This document shows positions 10,302 to 20,900 of a stretch of DNA of 64,000 nucleotides, one piece after another (within the stretch, counting starts at the first letter, position 1; every line of letters starts with the position of its first letter). The notes under the pieces are model-generated. The model was not told the origin of the DNA. It saw only the letters and a list, made by a program, of their open reading frames with translations, and did no database searches. The stretch is from Xenoacremonium recifei. Lineage: Eukaryota > Ascomycota > Sordariomycetes > Hypocreales > Nectriaceae. The stretch spans positions 496,001 to 560,000 of the forward strand of contig WOFQ01000021.1 in the NCBI GenBank assembly GCA_012184525.1, read 5' to 3'. The position numbers were made by a program, and so were the translations under genes.

Positions 10302-11108
10302 TGGGAGACGACATATTGTCGTCGCCACATTGTCTCGCAAGTGAAGAAGCGCGCATACAGCCCCGATCTCGTCCCGAAAAAACAGACTCGAGAACTCATC
10401 GTGGAATCGCTCAAACAACAATGGAAGTGTCAGCCAGACTTTCGATATTTGTTGAAGACATACGGACAACCTCTCCAAGACTGTCTTGCTGTTGACACTG
10501 AATTCAGCGTCAAGACCCAAGATATGATCCAAATAGGTGTTGTCGACATTCTTTCTGGCGAAATTCTTATCGAAGAGAATGTTCAGCATGACTGTAATAG
10601 CTTCTACACCCCAGAAAGCCTTACAGGTCGCGTATTGCTTGCGTATGGGCTATCGGAATGCCCGTGTCGCAGGCTGGGAATCAACAAAAGCGGCAAGTAC
10701 GCACCCAAAGCAACGGATCCCGAAAAGCTAGCAGCCCTCTTCGCCGAAAAGAATATCCATGAAGAAGGGAGACCTTTGATCTCTTGGGCCATGTCGGATG
10801 TCGACGGCAGAGTAATAACCAAGTACCTCCAGCGACACTCCAAAGCTCATCACATCACCACGACGTACGTGATCCACAGTTTCAAGCAGAACTTGCCTTC
10901 AGGAGTTTCGCTAAAACTGGCCAACTTCTTTCCGGTCATCTTTCCTAAGTCGCCTTTAGTTGGCCAGAACCATTCGGCGCTCCCTGACGCACAGATGCTC
11001 AGGGAGTTCCTGGTGTTTTTCATGCCGGCGTGGCTAGACGGTGAAGAGGGTGTGAAGGGCCGACAGAAGATTGCTAAGGAGCTCTTGGCTTTGAACGATC
11101 TAGAATAA
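10302..11108 (+). CDS. DEDDh 3'-5' exonuclease-like protein, 5' end disrupted
   Basis: The frame is open from 10302 to the stop at 11106-11108 but has no ATG near its beginning. The protein shows a ribonuclease-H-like DEDDh exonuclease pattern: LAVDTEFS (Asp and Glu of motif I), IGVVDILSGE as the next strand, a middle segment ISWAMSDVDGRVI that could supply the third Asp, and NHSALPDAQML, matching the H-x4-D of motif III. Such enzymes trim DNA or RNA 3' ends with two metal ions. The neighbouring frame upstream (about 10232-10343) ends exactly where this one becomes basic (VKKRAYSPDL), so I suspect one missing base near 10340. If so this is a pseudogene or a sequencing artefact; otherwise an undetected intron gives a shorter protein. 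Assignment to the DEDDh superfamily rests on motifs alone. Confidence 0.55.
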   Translation, partial: WETTYCRRHIVSQVKKRAYSPDLVPKKQTRELIVESLKQQWKCQPDFRYLLKTYGQPLQDCLAVDTEFSVKTQDMIQIGVVDILSGEILIEENVQHDCNSFYTPESLTGRVLLAYGLSECPCRRLGINKSGKYAPKATDPEKLAALFAEKNIHEEGRPLISWAMSDVDGRVITKYLQRHSKAHHITTTYVIHSFKQNLPSGVSLKLANFFPVIFPKSPLVGQNHSALPDAQMLREFLVFFMPAWLDGEEGVKGRQKIAKELLALNDLE

Positions 11109-11155
11109 GTACCACAGTTGACGGCTGTTACTGAAACGCAGACGAGAGAGATAAT

Positions 11156-11219
11156 GATGAGGGTTTAGTGTATAGGTGGCTGGATTAGGGGTCTGGTCTG
11201 CCTAATCTATACCCTTTCA
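11156..11219 (+). repeat. Direct repeat, copy 2
   Basis: Second copy of the 64-bp block found at the RRP12 stop (6631-6694), ungapped, with seven differences. It lies just after the exonuclease-like ORF and closes the 4.5-kb segment. Confidence 0.85.
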
Positions 11220-11920
11220 ACAGAGATATGTTCAAAGATATCACAAAAAAGAAAAAGAAGAAAAAATAGATTCACGTAAAATAGATTCACATTTACTTCT
11301 TGAACAGCCTGAGAAAAAAAGACGGTCGGTGTCTCAAATGCGGGTTAGTTATGTTATAATACGGTGTGTGACAATGGTGTGGCGATGTGATTAAGTGTCA
11401 AGTCTATGAGAATGAGCCAGAATCACGACTGAAGGTTCAAGGTCAGAGGTTTAAGGTCAGAGGTTTAAGGTCAGAGGTTTAAGGTCAGAGGTTTAAGGTC
11501 AGAGGTTTAAGGTCAGAGGTTTAAGGTCAGAGGTTTAAGGTCAGAGGTTTAAGGGTAAGGGTTTGAGGTCAGAGAATCATCCTCCCTCTGATTCCTACAA
11601 ATATCCCTCGTGTTTGACTCGCTCTTCTCTTCGGGACGGCAAATGGGGGTGGTCAGGCTATCACTTATTCATCCCTCAGCGGCTCCTTATCACAAATTTG
11701 AATCATGACACTGAATCGCGACGCTGAATATGACATAGAATCACGACTGCAGATGGCAATTCTTAATCACATCACATCACCACTATTCTCCGGGGGCACC
11801 CGATTTCGGATCAGTTTTGCATGCAGAGATATTCTCCAGATTGAGTAATATTCAACTCATCATTGAATCATCGTCTAGAAATTATTTATCTTGAACGTTT
11901 CGAAGAAGCTCAAGGTAGCC
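11220..11920. other. Intergenic region with minisatellite
   Basis: Apart from the 14-bp minisatellite it has short internal repeats (aaatagattcac twice near 11266-11295; gaatcacgactg near 11420 and 11738). No gene is seen. It is 3' to both flanking genes. Confidence 0.6.
11439..11550 (+). repeat. 14-bp minisatellite, 8 perfect copies
   Basis: The unit aaggtcagaggttt is repeated eight times without mismatch, followed by a degenerate stretch to about 11574 containing aagggtaagggt. It is non-coding. Confidence 0.95.
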
Positions 11921-13547
11921 TCATACCTCATCCTCTAATTCCCGAGGGCCAAACGATAGCTTCCGAATCGATGGGCCCTCTCCCACAAACAAACTTGACA
12001 TCTGATCCCGTGGCATCTGCTGGAACATCAACGCCTTGACGGGAGTCTGCGTCCGGATCGCATCCACCACCGGGTTGCGAAGTCTCCTCCCCGACGCCAG
12101 TGAGAATATTTTGACCGTCCCGTTGTCCTGGGCCGCGGCAACAACGTTCAGTTGGGGATTCACGTCCCATCCAACCTGCAGATGCGCTTCGTTGCGGTAA
12201 TCCGGGAAAGTGAGTAGTGGTTTAGGGCCATTGGGACGGCGGCCGAAGAAGCGGGTGTCATAGAGAGCCATAGAGTTTCGTAGACCGGCGACAAGGACTT
12301 GGTGACTGTTTATGCTGCGAAGGTGAGAGATAGAGCTCGCATGGCTTGTGAATGTCCATTCGGACTCAGGGGTGCGAAGGTCAGTAGTCCAAAGTCGAGA
12401 CTGACGGCCACCGGCGAATAATATGTTAGAATTATCAATTTGGAAATCTTGAGCAAAGATCTCTTGCGGAGTCTGTACTCCTTTTCTGGGGCTCGTTGGT
12501 GCAATCCACGACATAGACTCGTTGGATAGGACTCGCAAAACGCCGCAATTAGTGCCCATGACGCAAATCAGGTTCGAGGATGCCGGAGCGGGCGTACAGC
12601 CATTGACGAGCCATTCACGTCGCATACTGTGCCTAATAGAGAGACGTTGGTAGTGGTTGGCTGCGAAATCCGTCAGCTAGTTCCAGTGATATGATATCAA
12701 TCTTTGTCTTACTTTCTCCCAGCAACCAGTGATGTCCATCGCCTTCCGGCCCAGATAATGGCGGTGAAAAGAAAAACAGTCCACAACTGTGGTCGGGTTC
12801 TCGGGATGTCAAAAGTATCCTGTGCGAAGGACGATGATATTTAATCGAAGACATTTGGGGGCACCGAATCATCTCGGTGCGGAAGATTGAACCGATGCCA
12901 TCCGGTCCTGGAGTATTGCTTCCACGTGAAAGTTTGATGTAGCCATTATCATCCGTAGAAATATAGCTTCCTATGAGTGTTTCTTCATCCAAAGCTGTTG
13001 CCGTAGTTTGGTCAGTCGTGTTATCTCTAGCGGCGACGATGTTTGCTCACAGGCATATGCAACTCCCATCCCATCCTGATTATCCTCTACGCCGATATAA
13101 AAGCACGGAATATTTGCAAACCGATCTCTTGCAAAACTTGGGACAAATGGTATGCGTCCCTTTCTTACAAGGCCTCTTGCCCAAACTTCAGCGCTAAGCT
13201 CGCCATCGAGTAATCTTCCTCGTCCATGTTCAGCCGTGTAATCGAGACCAATCTCACGAGCTAGAAGCCCATGCGTGAGAGTATCCCGCCCCAGAACATT
13301 GCGCTTGATGTGATTCCTTACGAGTCGCTCTCTCTGGCGCTCTACCCGTCTAGCGTCATCATTAATCTTACGTCGCTTGACGGCATCAGATGACCACGAC
13401 GCAGAGGGTAATGCTGTCTGAGACTTTTCAATCTTGAAGTATCTCTTCTTTACGGCATCTGTACGCTTAAGTTAGAAACTTGCCAGCGCTCGCATAATAA
13501 TTAATCGTGGGCTTGCCATAGTAATATCCTGGAATTTCGGGATTCAT
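11921..13547 (-). CDS. DCAF4-like WD40 repeat protein
   Basis: The N-terminus MNPEIPGYYYDAVKKRYFKI is the signature seen in DDB1-CUL4-associated factor 4 and its fungal relatives. WD40 blades follow, so a substrate-receptor role for a CUL4 ligase is a family-based inference. I read four exons: 13517-13547, 13051-13458, 12713-12994 and 11921-12660, giving 486 aa with all phases closing. Intron 1 (13459-13516) has a GC donor (G|GCAAGC), a branch TTCTAAC and acceptor ACAG; no GT donor makes a workable join. Introns 2 (GTGAGC) and 3 (GTAAGA) are canonical. Blade-like segments include AGGRQSRLWTTDLRT, VLVAGLRNSMALYD and VVAAAQDNGTVKIFSLASG. The last codons are followed by GTATGA, so a further small exon cannot be excluded, but TGA at 11921 ends the frame cleanly. 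Confidence 0.82.
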
Positions 13548-14104
13548 GTTGAATCACCAGTGGCGGGAGGACTAGCGGCGAGAAAGTGTGATGAAACGAA
13601 TCAGCCAGTGGTGATACTTGGCCAAGTTTGAGTAGCCATTATACCCTAGAGGCTTTGTTTATTCTTCAGTTCGATGACAGTAAAATGTTATCGATCAGTG
13701 GAAGAAGATGATTGATGAGGTTGATGAGGCGCACGCTCAATCGTTAGGGGCAAGTAAAGTAAAAAAATAATTTGATGCACGTGACTGGCAGCCACCCAAC
13801 CTGGGCATGGCCTTCCGTTAGGACAATAGAAAGTTTACACGTCAATATTCATAATGGAAGGCGACAGAAATCAAGAAAAGTTGTTATGCATTTATACCAA
13901 TGACTTCACAGGACACACACGTTTTTTTATTTTTACTTTTATTCATTAGTTGTCTAGAAGACCATCTCTAGGGGTATGAAAAGCTTCCTCCTCATCCACG
14001 CCAGAATGTCGGAACTCGTGATGAGCCGTACAGTGCAAATTTAGACATAGTGAAGGAGAAATGTCCGGCCGATGGCGCTCCGGATATGTAACATCTGAGG
14101 GTAT
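13548..14104. other. Intergenic region between the DCAF4-like gene and PMA1
   Basis: This contains the promoter of the DCAF4-like gene and the PMA1 3' UTR. An A/T-rich stretch lies at 13755-13775 and a T-run at 13920-13935. No gene. Confidence 0.6.
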
Positions 14105-17100
14105 TTACTGAGACTTTTCGTGCTGGGTAGAGACACGCTGGAGGGAGACAACTGGAGAGAAAGTTAGCGATTGATTCACATGTAGAGGGTTCTTGAATGA
14201 ACTTACCAAAGTCTTCCAGGGAGCGCTGCTTCTGGCTCTGCTTGGGGGACTTGCCGTGCATCAGGTTGTCGAAGCCGGTGCTGCCCTGCATGAAGTAGTA
14301 GAGACCACCCATGATAGAGAAGATACCGAAGGAGAAGATCCAAACTCGGACAACGGCGACAATGCTGGTCTGGCCACCAACGAACCAACCGAAGATACAG
14401 AACATGGTGGCGATGATGTCGACGATCAGGATGGCGCCGCTAAGCTGCCAGGAGGGGATAGACGACCAGAAGGGACCGTTGGCACGGGTGATGAAGATAA
14501 GCCAGTTCTCAGTCAGGGAGATCTCGAGGAACAAAACCTCATCGATCTTACCGAAGTTCTGGACGATACCACCGTCCTCACCACCAGCGTACATGGTGGT
14601 AAGGGCAATCCAGGTACCGACGGCCAGAACAACACCGAGAAGAACGGACATACCCCAGAGCTTGGGCAGGTTCCACTTGACGGGGGTCTGCGAGTAGGGA
14701 GCGTTGTCGTAGGCGATGGCCAGGGTGGCAATATCGGCGAAAATGGCGATGAAGACGACAAGCTCAATGTTCAAGCTTCGGTTCAGGATGGCAATCCAGA
14801 GACCAAGGAAGAACTCCATGTGCAGGGAAAGAGCGATACGGTAGACAACGTAGGCGTACATGCGGTGGAAGATCTGTCGGGAGGTCTTCAAAGCATCGAT
14901 AATGGCAGACAGACCAGGAGCAAGGAAGACAATGTCTGCTGCTGAACGAGCTGCGTCACTCGCTCCTTCGACGGCGATTCGGCGGGGTTGTTAGTTGCGT
15001 TGTTTTGAAGCTATCACGAAGTTGGAACTCACCCAGTATCGGCCTTCTTCAGGGAGGGAGCATCGTTGACACCGTCACCAGTCATGGCAACAAGGTAACC
15101 TCGCTGTTGCAGAATCTCGACGACATTATCTACAAGTTTGTCAGTCTCAGTTCTCAAGAGTGTCGACGGCATTCCTGCAAAAGCACGCATATTTCGTCAA
15201 GTTCCTCAACCAGTGTTCGTGGTGTTGATGATAATGGTCACATGACAAAATATGTGGGTCTCTGGAGAAATATTCTTGTGTAACAAGACATAAAATAACA
15301 GGGTGAACACTTACACTTGTGCTGGGGGAAAACTTCAGCGAAACCATCAGCGGCCTCAACCTGCAAGGTATTAGCATATAATAATGATTGTATAAAGGAG
15401 GGTTACGCGCGAAATCGTAGACTTCGGAACCAGGCATATCGCCGCCGCCGCCGAGACCGAGGCGCTCAGCGTTGTAGACGTTGGTACCAAGACCTAGTTG
15501 ACGAGAAGTCTCGCGGGCGATTCCTGAAAGCTATTAGTCTGGAAAATCGCTTGGACCAGTTACTATCGGTCTTACCAACGGCGTCACCAGTCAACATCTT
15601 GATGGAAAGACCAAGCTGCTTGGCAGTCTGAATAGTTCGGTAGGTATCGTGACGAGGGGGGTCAGAGCAGGGCATGATGCCGAGAATCTCCCAAGAGCCC
15701 TGTCCACGCTTGCGGGCAACGCCCAAGCTGCGGAAACCCCTTGAAGCGAACTCAGCGACGGTGTCTATCGATTCAGTTAGTTTAGACTGTCTTGGGGTGG
15801 CTTGTTGCGATCACATACTCTTGTAGGCCTTGTCAACATCATCAGGGATGGGGTGGTCCTCCTCCACAGTCTTGAGGACGAAAAGTGGGGCACCCTTGAC
15901 ACAGATAATACGCTCGCCCTGGGGGGACTCAACGGTGGCCTGGACCTTCTTGGAGACGGGGTCGAAGGGCTGGAAGTCGAGAACCTTGTACTTGGACAGA
16001 ACACCCTTGGCGCGGGGGTAGAACTTCAGGGCCTTGAGGAAAGCCTTGTCGATAGCATCGATACCCTTCTTCTTGCGGGAAGCGGCCAAGCAGGCAGTAA
16101 GCATCAGGTCATCGGGCTCGACACCGGCGACAGTGTAGGGCTCAGCGAGAGACAGCTTGTTCTTGGTCAGGGTACCGGTCTTGTCAGAGCACAGAATCTC
16201 GACACCAGCAAGAGACTCGATGGCGCTGAGCTTCTGGACGATGGCCTGCTTCTTGGCGAGGTAGGCAGCACCGACAGCCATGGTGGTGGTGACGACGGCG
16301 GGAAGACCGACGGGGACACCGACAATGGTGATGGCAAGAGTGTATCGGAGGATGTCGACAATGTTGTTGGATCGGTAGAAAGACGAGATCCAGACAACGA
16401 GCAGAGTAGCAATGACGAGGACGAGCAGAATCGTACCAATGCCGTTGAGAACCTCAGTGAAGTGACCAGTGCCACCGGCAGACTGGGAAACCAGGGCAGC
16501 AGCGCGACCGACGAAGGTGTTGTCACCAGTGGAGGTAACGACAACGAAAGCCTCACCTCGCTTGACAGCGGAGGAAGCATAGCAGTTGTCACCCTTGTGC
16601 TTGTCGACAGCGAGAGACTCGCCAGTGATGGCGGACTGATCAACCTGGAGGAAAGCATCCTCAGTGACGATGCGACCATCAGCGGGAATAATAGTACCCT
16701 AGCGCGTGTTAGTGAACGTGTTGGCAGTGAGATGAGGGCTCATGGAAATCTCACCTCTTCGACCTGGAGGATATCACCGGGAACGACCTCGGGAGCCTCA
16801 ATCTCCTTGAGGGTGCCGTCACGGAGGACAACAGCCTTGAGAGCCAGAGTCTTCTTCAACTCGTCGACAATAGAACCAGCCTGGAATTCCTGGATGAAAC
16901 CGACACAGGCGTTGAGCATAAGCAGCGCGCAAATGACACCGAAATCGACCCAGTCCTCAAGACCGGCAGCAAGGACGGCAGCAGCCTGTGGAAAGTAACG
17001 GTTAGCTTTAGTCTCTGACGTATGGCAATTTCCGGTGCATAGCAGTGCCAATTGGATGGTGTTGGGCGAGCCTGTGATAGCGGTCGAGCGGCCCACTGGC

Positions 17101-17972
17101 TGGCTGGCTGGCGCGAGGCGGATGGCCTGAGAACAGCAGACAGCGAGAAATGCTGGCAGCGGGCTTGGCTTGGATCGAGCTCCACAGGGGATCATCCAGT
17201 GCTGCAGCGCCGATTGACCCACGCACCGAGAGCTTGTGTGGAACTCTGGTGGGGCTCGTAATCTGCGCCCAAAACCGCGCAAAAAGTTGCTTTGGGGAAA
17301 AGTCGCCGGGGCCGAGCGAGGCGTGTAGACAGTGTTGTTGTGCCTGGTTCTCGAGAGCCGCTCTGGATTCCTGTGCCTGACTGTTTCGGATCCGCTAGTT
17401 GTATTTTTGTTGTTGTTGTTGTTGCCAATGCTGGACAACTCGACCATGGCGGGAGTTGGGGCAATTGGGGTAGGTGTTTGAGACAATCGACCCCAAGTAG
17501 ACTGTGTACATCGTCGCAAACCGTAGGCTTGGCGGGGGAAAAGGCAAGCAAAAAGTAAAAATCAGAAAAGACTTACCTCCATGACGAACTGAATGGGACC
17601 GACGAAGTAGGACAGGAACTTGAGGATCAAGTTCTCCTTCTCCTCCTTCATCTGGTTGAGACCGTACTTGCGTCGGCGAGCGACGACCTCGGACTCGGTC
17701 AGACCGACACGGCTGTCAGTCTGGAGCATGTCCTCGGGGACAACACGTCCACCTCCGGGCTGGACTTCTTCCTCCTCCTCGACTTGGTGACCATCCTCGG
17801 ACTCGAGATCCTCAATGAGGGCATCAATGTCCTCGTCCTCATCGTCGTCGACGGGAGCGGCCTTGGGGGCAGGAGCACTCTGGGGAGGGACCTGGCCCTG
17901 CTTCTCGTCGAAGCCTCCGGACTCGATGTTGGTGTCGAGCGCCGGGGCGCCGACAGCCTTCTCTTCCGCCAT
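14105..17972 (-). CDS. PMA1: Plasma-membrane H+-ATPase (P-type, P3A)
   Basis: PMA1 is the electrogenic proton pump that energises the fungal plasma membrane. Nine exons on the minus strand: 17577-17972, 16755-16985, 15819-16698, 15576-15764, 15411-15523, 15315-15360, 15033-15129, 14207-14979 and 14105-14151, totalling 923 aa, close to family length. Seen: acidic N-terminus, phosphorylation motif [17 protein letters not shown], hinge [21 protein letters not shown], ten predicted membrane segments and the regulatory C-terminus ending [15 protein letters not shown]. Intron 1 is long (590 nt). The intron at 15361-15410 needs a GC donor (TTC|GCGCGT), and the intron at 14980-15032 joins correctly only at a CG instead of an AG acceptor. 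Other sites are canonical. Strong codon bias leaves long open antisense frames. C-terminal Ser/Thr phosphorylation is the known mode of activation in the family. Confidence 0.95.
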
Positions 17973-20900
17973 TGCTGTATTTGCGCGGGAAGCGACTGAT
18001 GGAAGGGGTTTTCTTTGTTGTAAAAGAGGCGATAGCGTCTAGGTAGAGGAGGCGGCTCTTAGGGGGATCGCGGGCAGCAGACTGGGAAAATATGTAGCGA
18101 GAATGTTGCTGCTGGAAGCGTGGGAAAAGCGGTTTGCCAGAAGCAGGAGAGTTAAAGAAGGAAGAAGAGGGGATGAAGGTGGAGTGGGGAGGGGGAAGTG
18201 CAAGCACCACACGAAGGTTGGGACGCTTGAATAAGAAGCATTCGTGGGTGAGGGAGGGAAGAGAGAGAGAGAAGGAGCTCGAGATGAGAGATGGGAAAGG
18301 GCTTCTATTTCAATGGAATCGCAATGGGCCGCACCAGCTGGGAATTCGCGCGCACTCGCGATTGCCAAAGGACTCTACCTTGCATCTTGCCGAGCCCGGT
18401 GCGAACGAGCGAACCCGACTACGCCCAGCTCGGCCCTGATCGGTCATGACTGCCAGCATCCTGGCCTGGGACAAGAACGGGCCCCCCGGCACGCACAGTG
18501 AGCGAGTACCTTGCGCCAGGTACCGTCCCGGCCTGGGACGAGCGCAGCTACCGTATGAATTGGACTGGAGATCCACGGTCCTACCCTTTTTTTTTTCTGC
18601 TTTTTTTTTCTGAGCGATGGGGCAGGCACACCCAAGCTTCCCCCCCGTTTCACACGCCCCCTAGCTCACCCCTCCCCCCCTTCTGGAGCTCCGGCGAATG
18701 AGAAGGTCTCAATTGAGTGAGTAAAATCTCGAAGAGCTACTTGCGCTGGAGGTATCGTATCGGACAGCCGTGCTCGTCAAAAACTCATGATGCGGCCATA
18801 TACCGGGCCAGCGCAGCAACGACTGCAGACAATCCTGTAATTGTACCTGAGGGTCAGTTCCCCGATTCCCGCTTCTCAGAGCATTTGCCATTAAACTTCA
18901 GCTGCCCCTGCCCGAGCCGACTGAAACCCGTGACGCACAGCCATGACTGGGAAACATTGTGCCATCTCTGGGCAACCAGCAGCTCCTCCGCCCAGGTAAA
19001 CAACAAAACAAACAACTGCCACATACCGGCCCAGGATGCAGGGCGGTACCCCGACGAATGTACCCCGTCTCCACTGCTGCAAGAGCCCCGTCGGCTGGAG
19101 CCACGGACGGGTGGACTTGCTCGGCGTCGGTCGCTGCATCTGCGCTGGGGCCGACGCAAAAGACCCCATCCGCCTGGCCCAGGGACGCCTGTCAGTGGCC
19201 CGGTCCCTGCTCAGACGGCTCCGCCCATGCAAGCAAGCAAGTGTTCCGTGCCCAGAGCACAGTGCGCGGGTCTTACAGGGTGTGTGGCGGGCCAGCAGCG
19301 TGGGGAATGGAAACAAGACGGTAATCTCTCGCCAAGAATCGACGCTACCTTGCCGTAGGTTCTCCGTGACTATCACTATGTTTGAGAAAGCATGAGGAAT
19401 AATAAAAAAAAAAAACAGGCCAGGTATGTTATCGCAGCAAGCCTTGCCGGATGGGCCCGTCTAGAATTGCCTCGGTCCTGAGATGATAGAGAAAGGGGGC
19501 TGCAACACTGTTGTTGTTGTTATTAGTCTAGCAAGCCGACAATAACATTGAAGGACGCTTTCATCTTCAGCTTTGATATGCAGTATGGATCAGGCCCTGC
19601 ACAATGAATGGCGGCTCCCCACTACAACCTCCAACCCACCCATCAGAGCGCCGATGATTGATGATGATTGTTGACAGCATGGGGGCGACGGTCGGTGATA
19701 CCTCGCTGACTGCTCCGTCCTAGTCACTAAACCACAGTATCCGTCCGCCGCCAGACGCCTTGGCCATGTCTATCACGAACGGCGATTTCCCCGTGAGCCG
19801 AGGCGCTCTGCTCGCCGTGATGTCTCTGGCCGCTGTCCCTGGAACCTTGGCGGTCGAGGAGTCACCACGACGCGCGGGCGAACGGCGGCAACAGTATCAC
19901 ATCCTGTTCTTGGCCCTGGCCTGGCGATGTCATGAGGGAGGCGTTTCGAAGCACCTGGACCACGGATCCCTCCTCGCCTCGTCATCCAAGTACCGTGCTG
20001 TACCGTACGTACATACCGTACCGTATCGCCTGGGGGCAGGGCTCCTGTGCCAAAGGTGCCAGAGCCTGTCCCGTGCTTCTGTACTGCACTGTGCCTCCTG
20101 CTGTGCAGGCCAACAGGCAGACAGAAAGGCGCTGAGGCATTTTCGACCTCCCCCATGCTCTCTTCCGTCTCTGGGAAGGATGGTCGAGCCCGGCGACAGA
20201 AATGACGACACTGGGTGTGCAGCCCTGGGCGGTCAGAGAGCCATATCGAGCCCGGACCTTACTCAGTATCAAACTCGTGTCTGTCGCTCACCGCGAGAGG
20301 CGATGGGAGGAAGGCTTTCTCGTACTGTGAGAATCCATTCAGTGGGAGGGGCCACGGCCGTAGGTACCATTAAGCATTAAGCTCTAGCGTTAAGGTACAT
20401 GCAAGCGGTTCACCGAGCTGGCCGCGGAGAGTGAAGCCGTCTCCAGCCCTCCCTCCCTCCAACTTACACGGCTGATACGCTATGAAACAACTGTTCCTGG
20501 CCTGGCAAACTCTGCCTCATGGCTTCGCCGCAAACTGTTTCGTGTCGATCACACCCGGTCAATTGGGTTGCTCCTGAATACGACAACTCTAGACCGATCC
20601 TATTGTATCCGATCCATGTCCCAGACACCGCAAATATCGTCTTGCCGTGTCTCAATTCCGCGGGCTCTCGTCATGTTCTGGCGGCGAGAGCGTCTCCCCG
20701 GAGTGGTTTTTTTATCCCTCGCTCGCGCTCAGGACTAGGGCCGGGACACGGCAGCCACTATGACGCAGAGCTTGCTCCCTGGCCCATTGAGCGACCGTCT
20801 TGATCATCCCCTGCTGGCCGCAAGCAGATGCCGCATCCTGACTGGCTCAGGCGCTCTGTGGCCGACGGCGACAAGTCGCTACTGTAGGGGGGGTTCCTTG

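Noticed and set aside
15802..16998. 398-codon ORF on the + strand
   Set aside because: It is antisense to PMA1 exons 2-4 and arises because strong codon bias in PMA1 avoids codons whose complement is a stop. It has no domain character. The same holds for 14193-14945.
18717..19358. 213-codon plus-strand ORF in the PMA1 upstream region
   Set aside because: No ATG context, no domain, and overlapping ORFs exist in all frames.
19760..20380. 206-codon ORF with a hydrophobic stretch near its N-terminus and several Cys, resembling a small secreted protein
   Set aside because: The hydrophobic stretch (ALLAVMSLAAVPGTLA) is not at the very N-terminus, the rest has no pattern, and ORFs of this length occur by chance in this GC-rich desert. 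It deserves a transcript check but I cannot support a gene.
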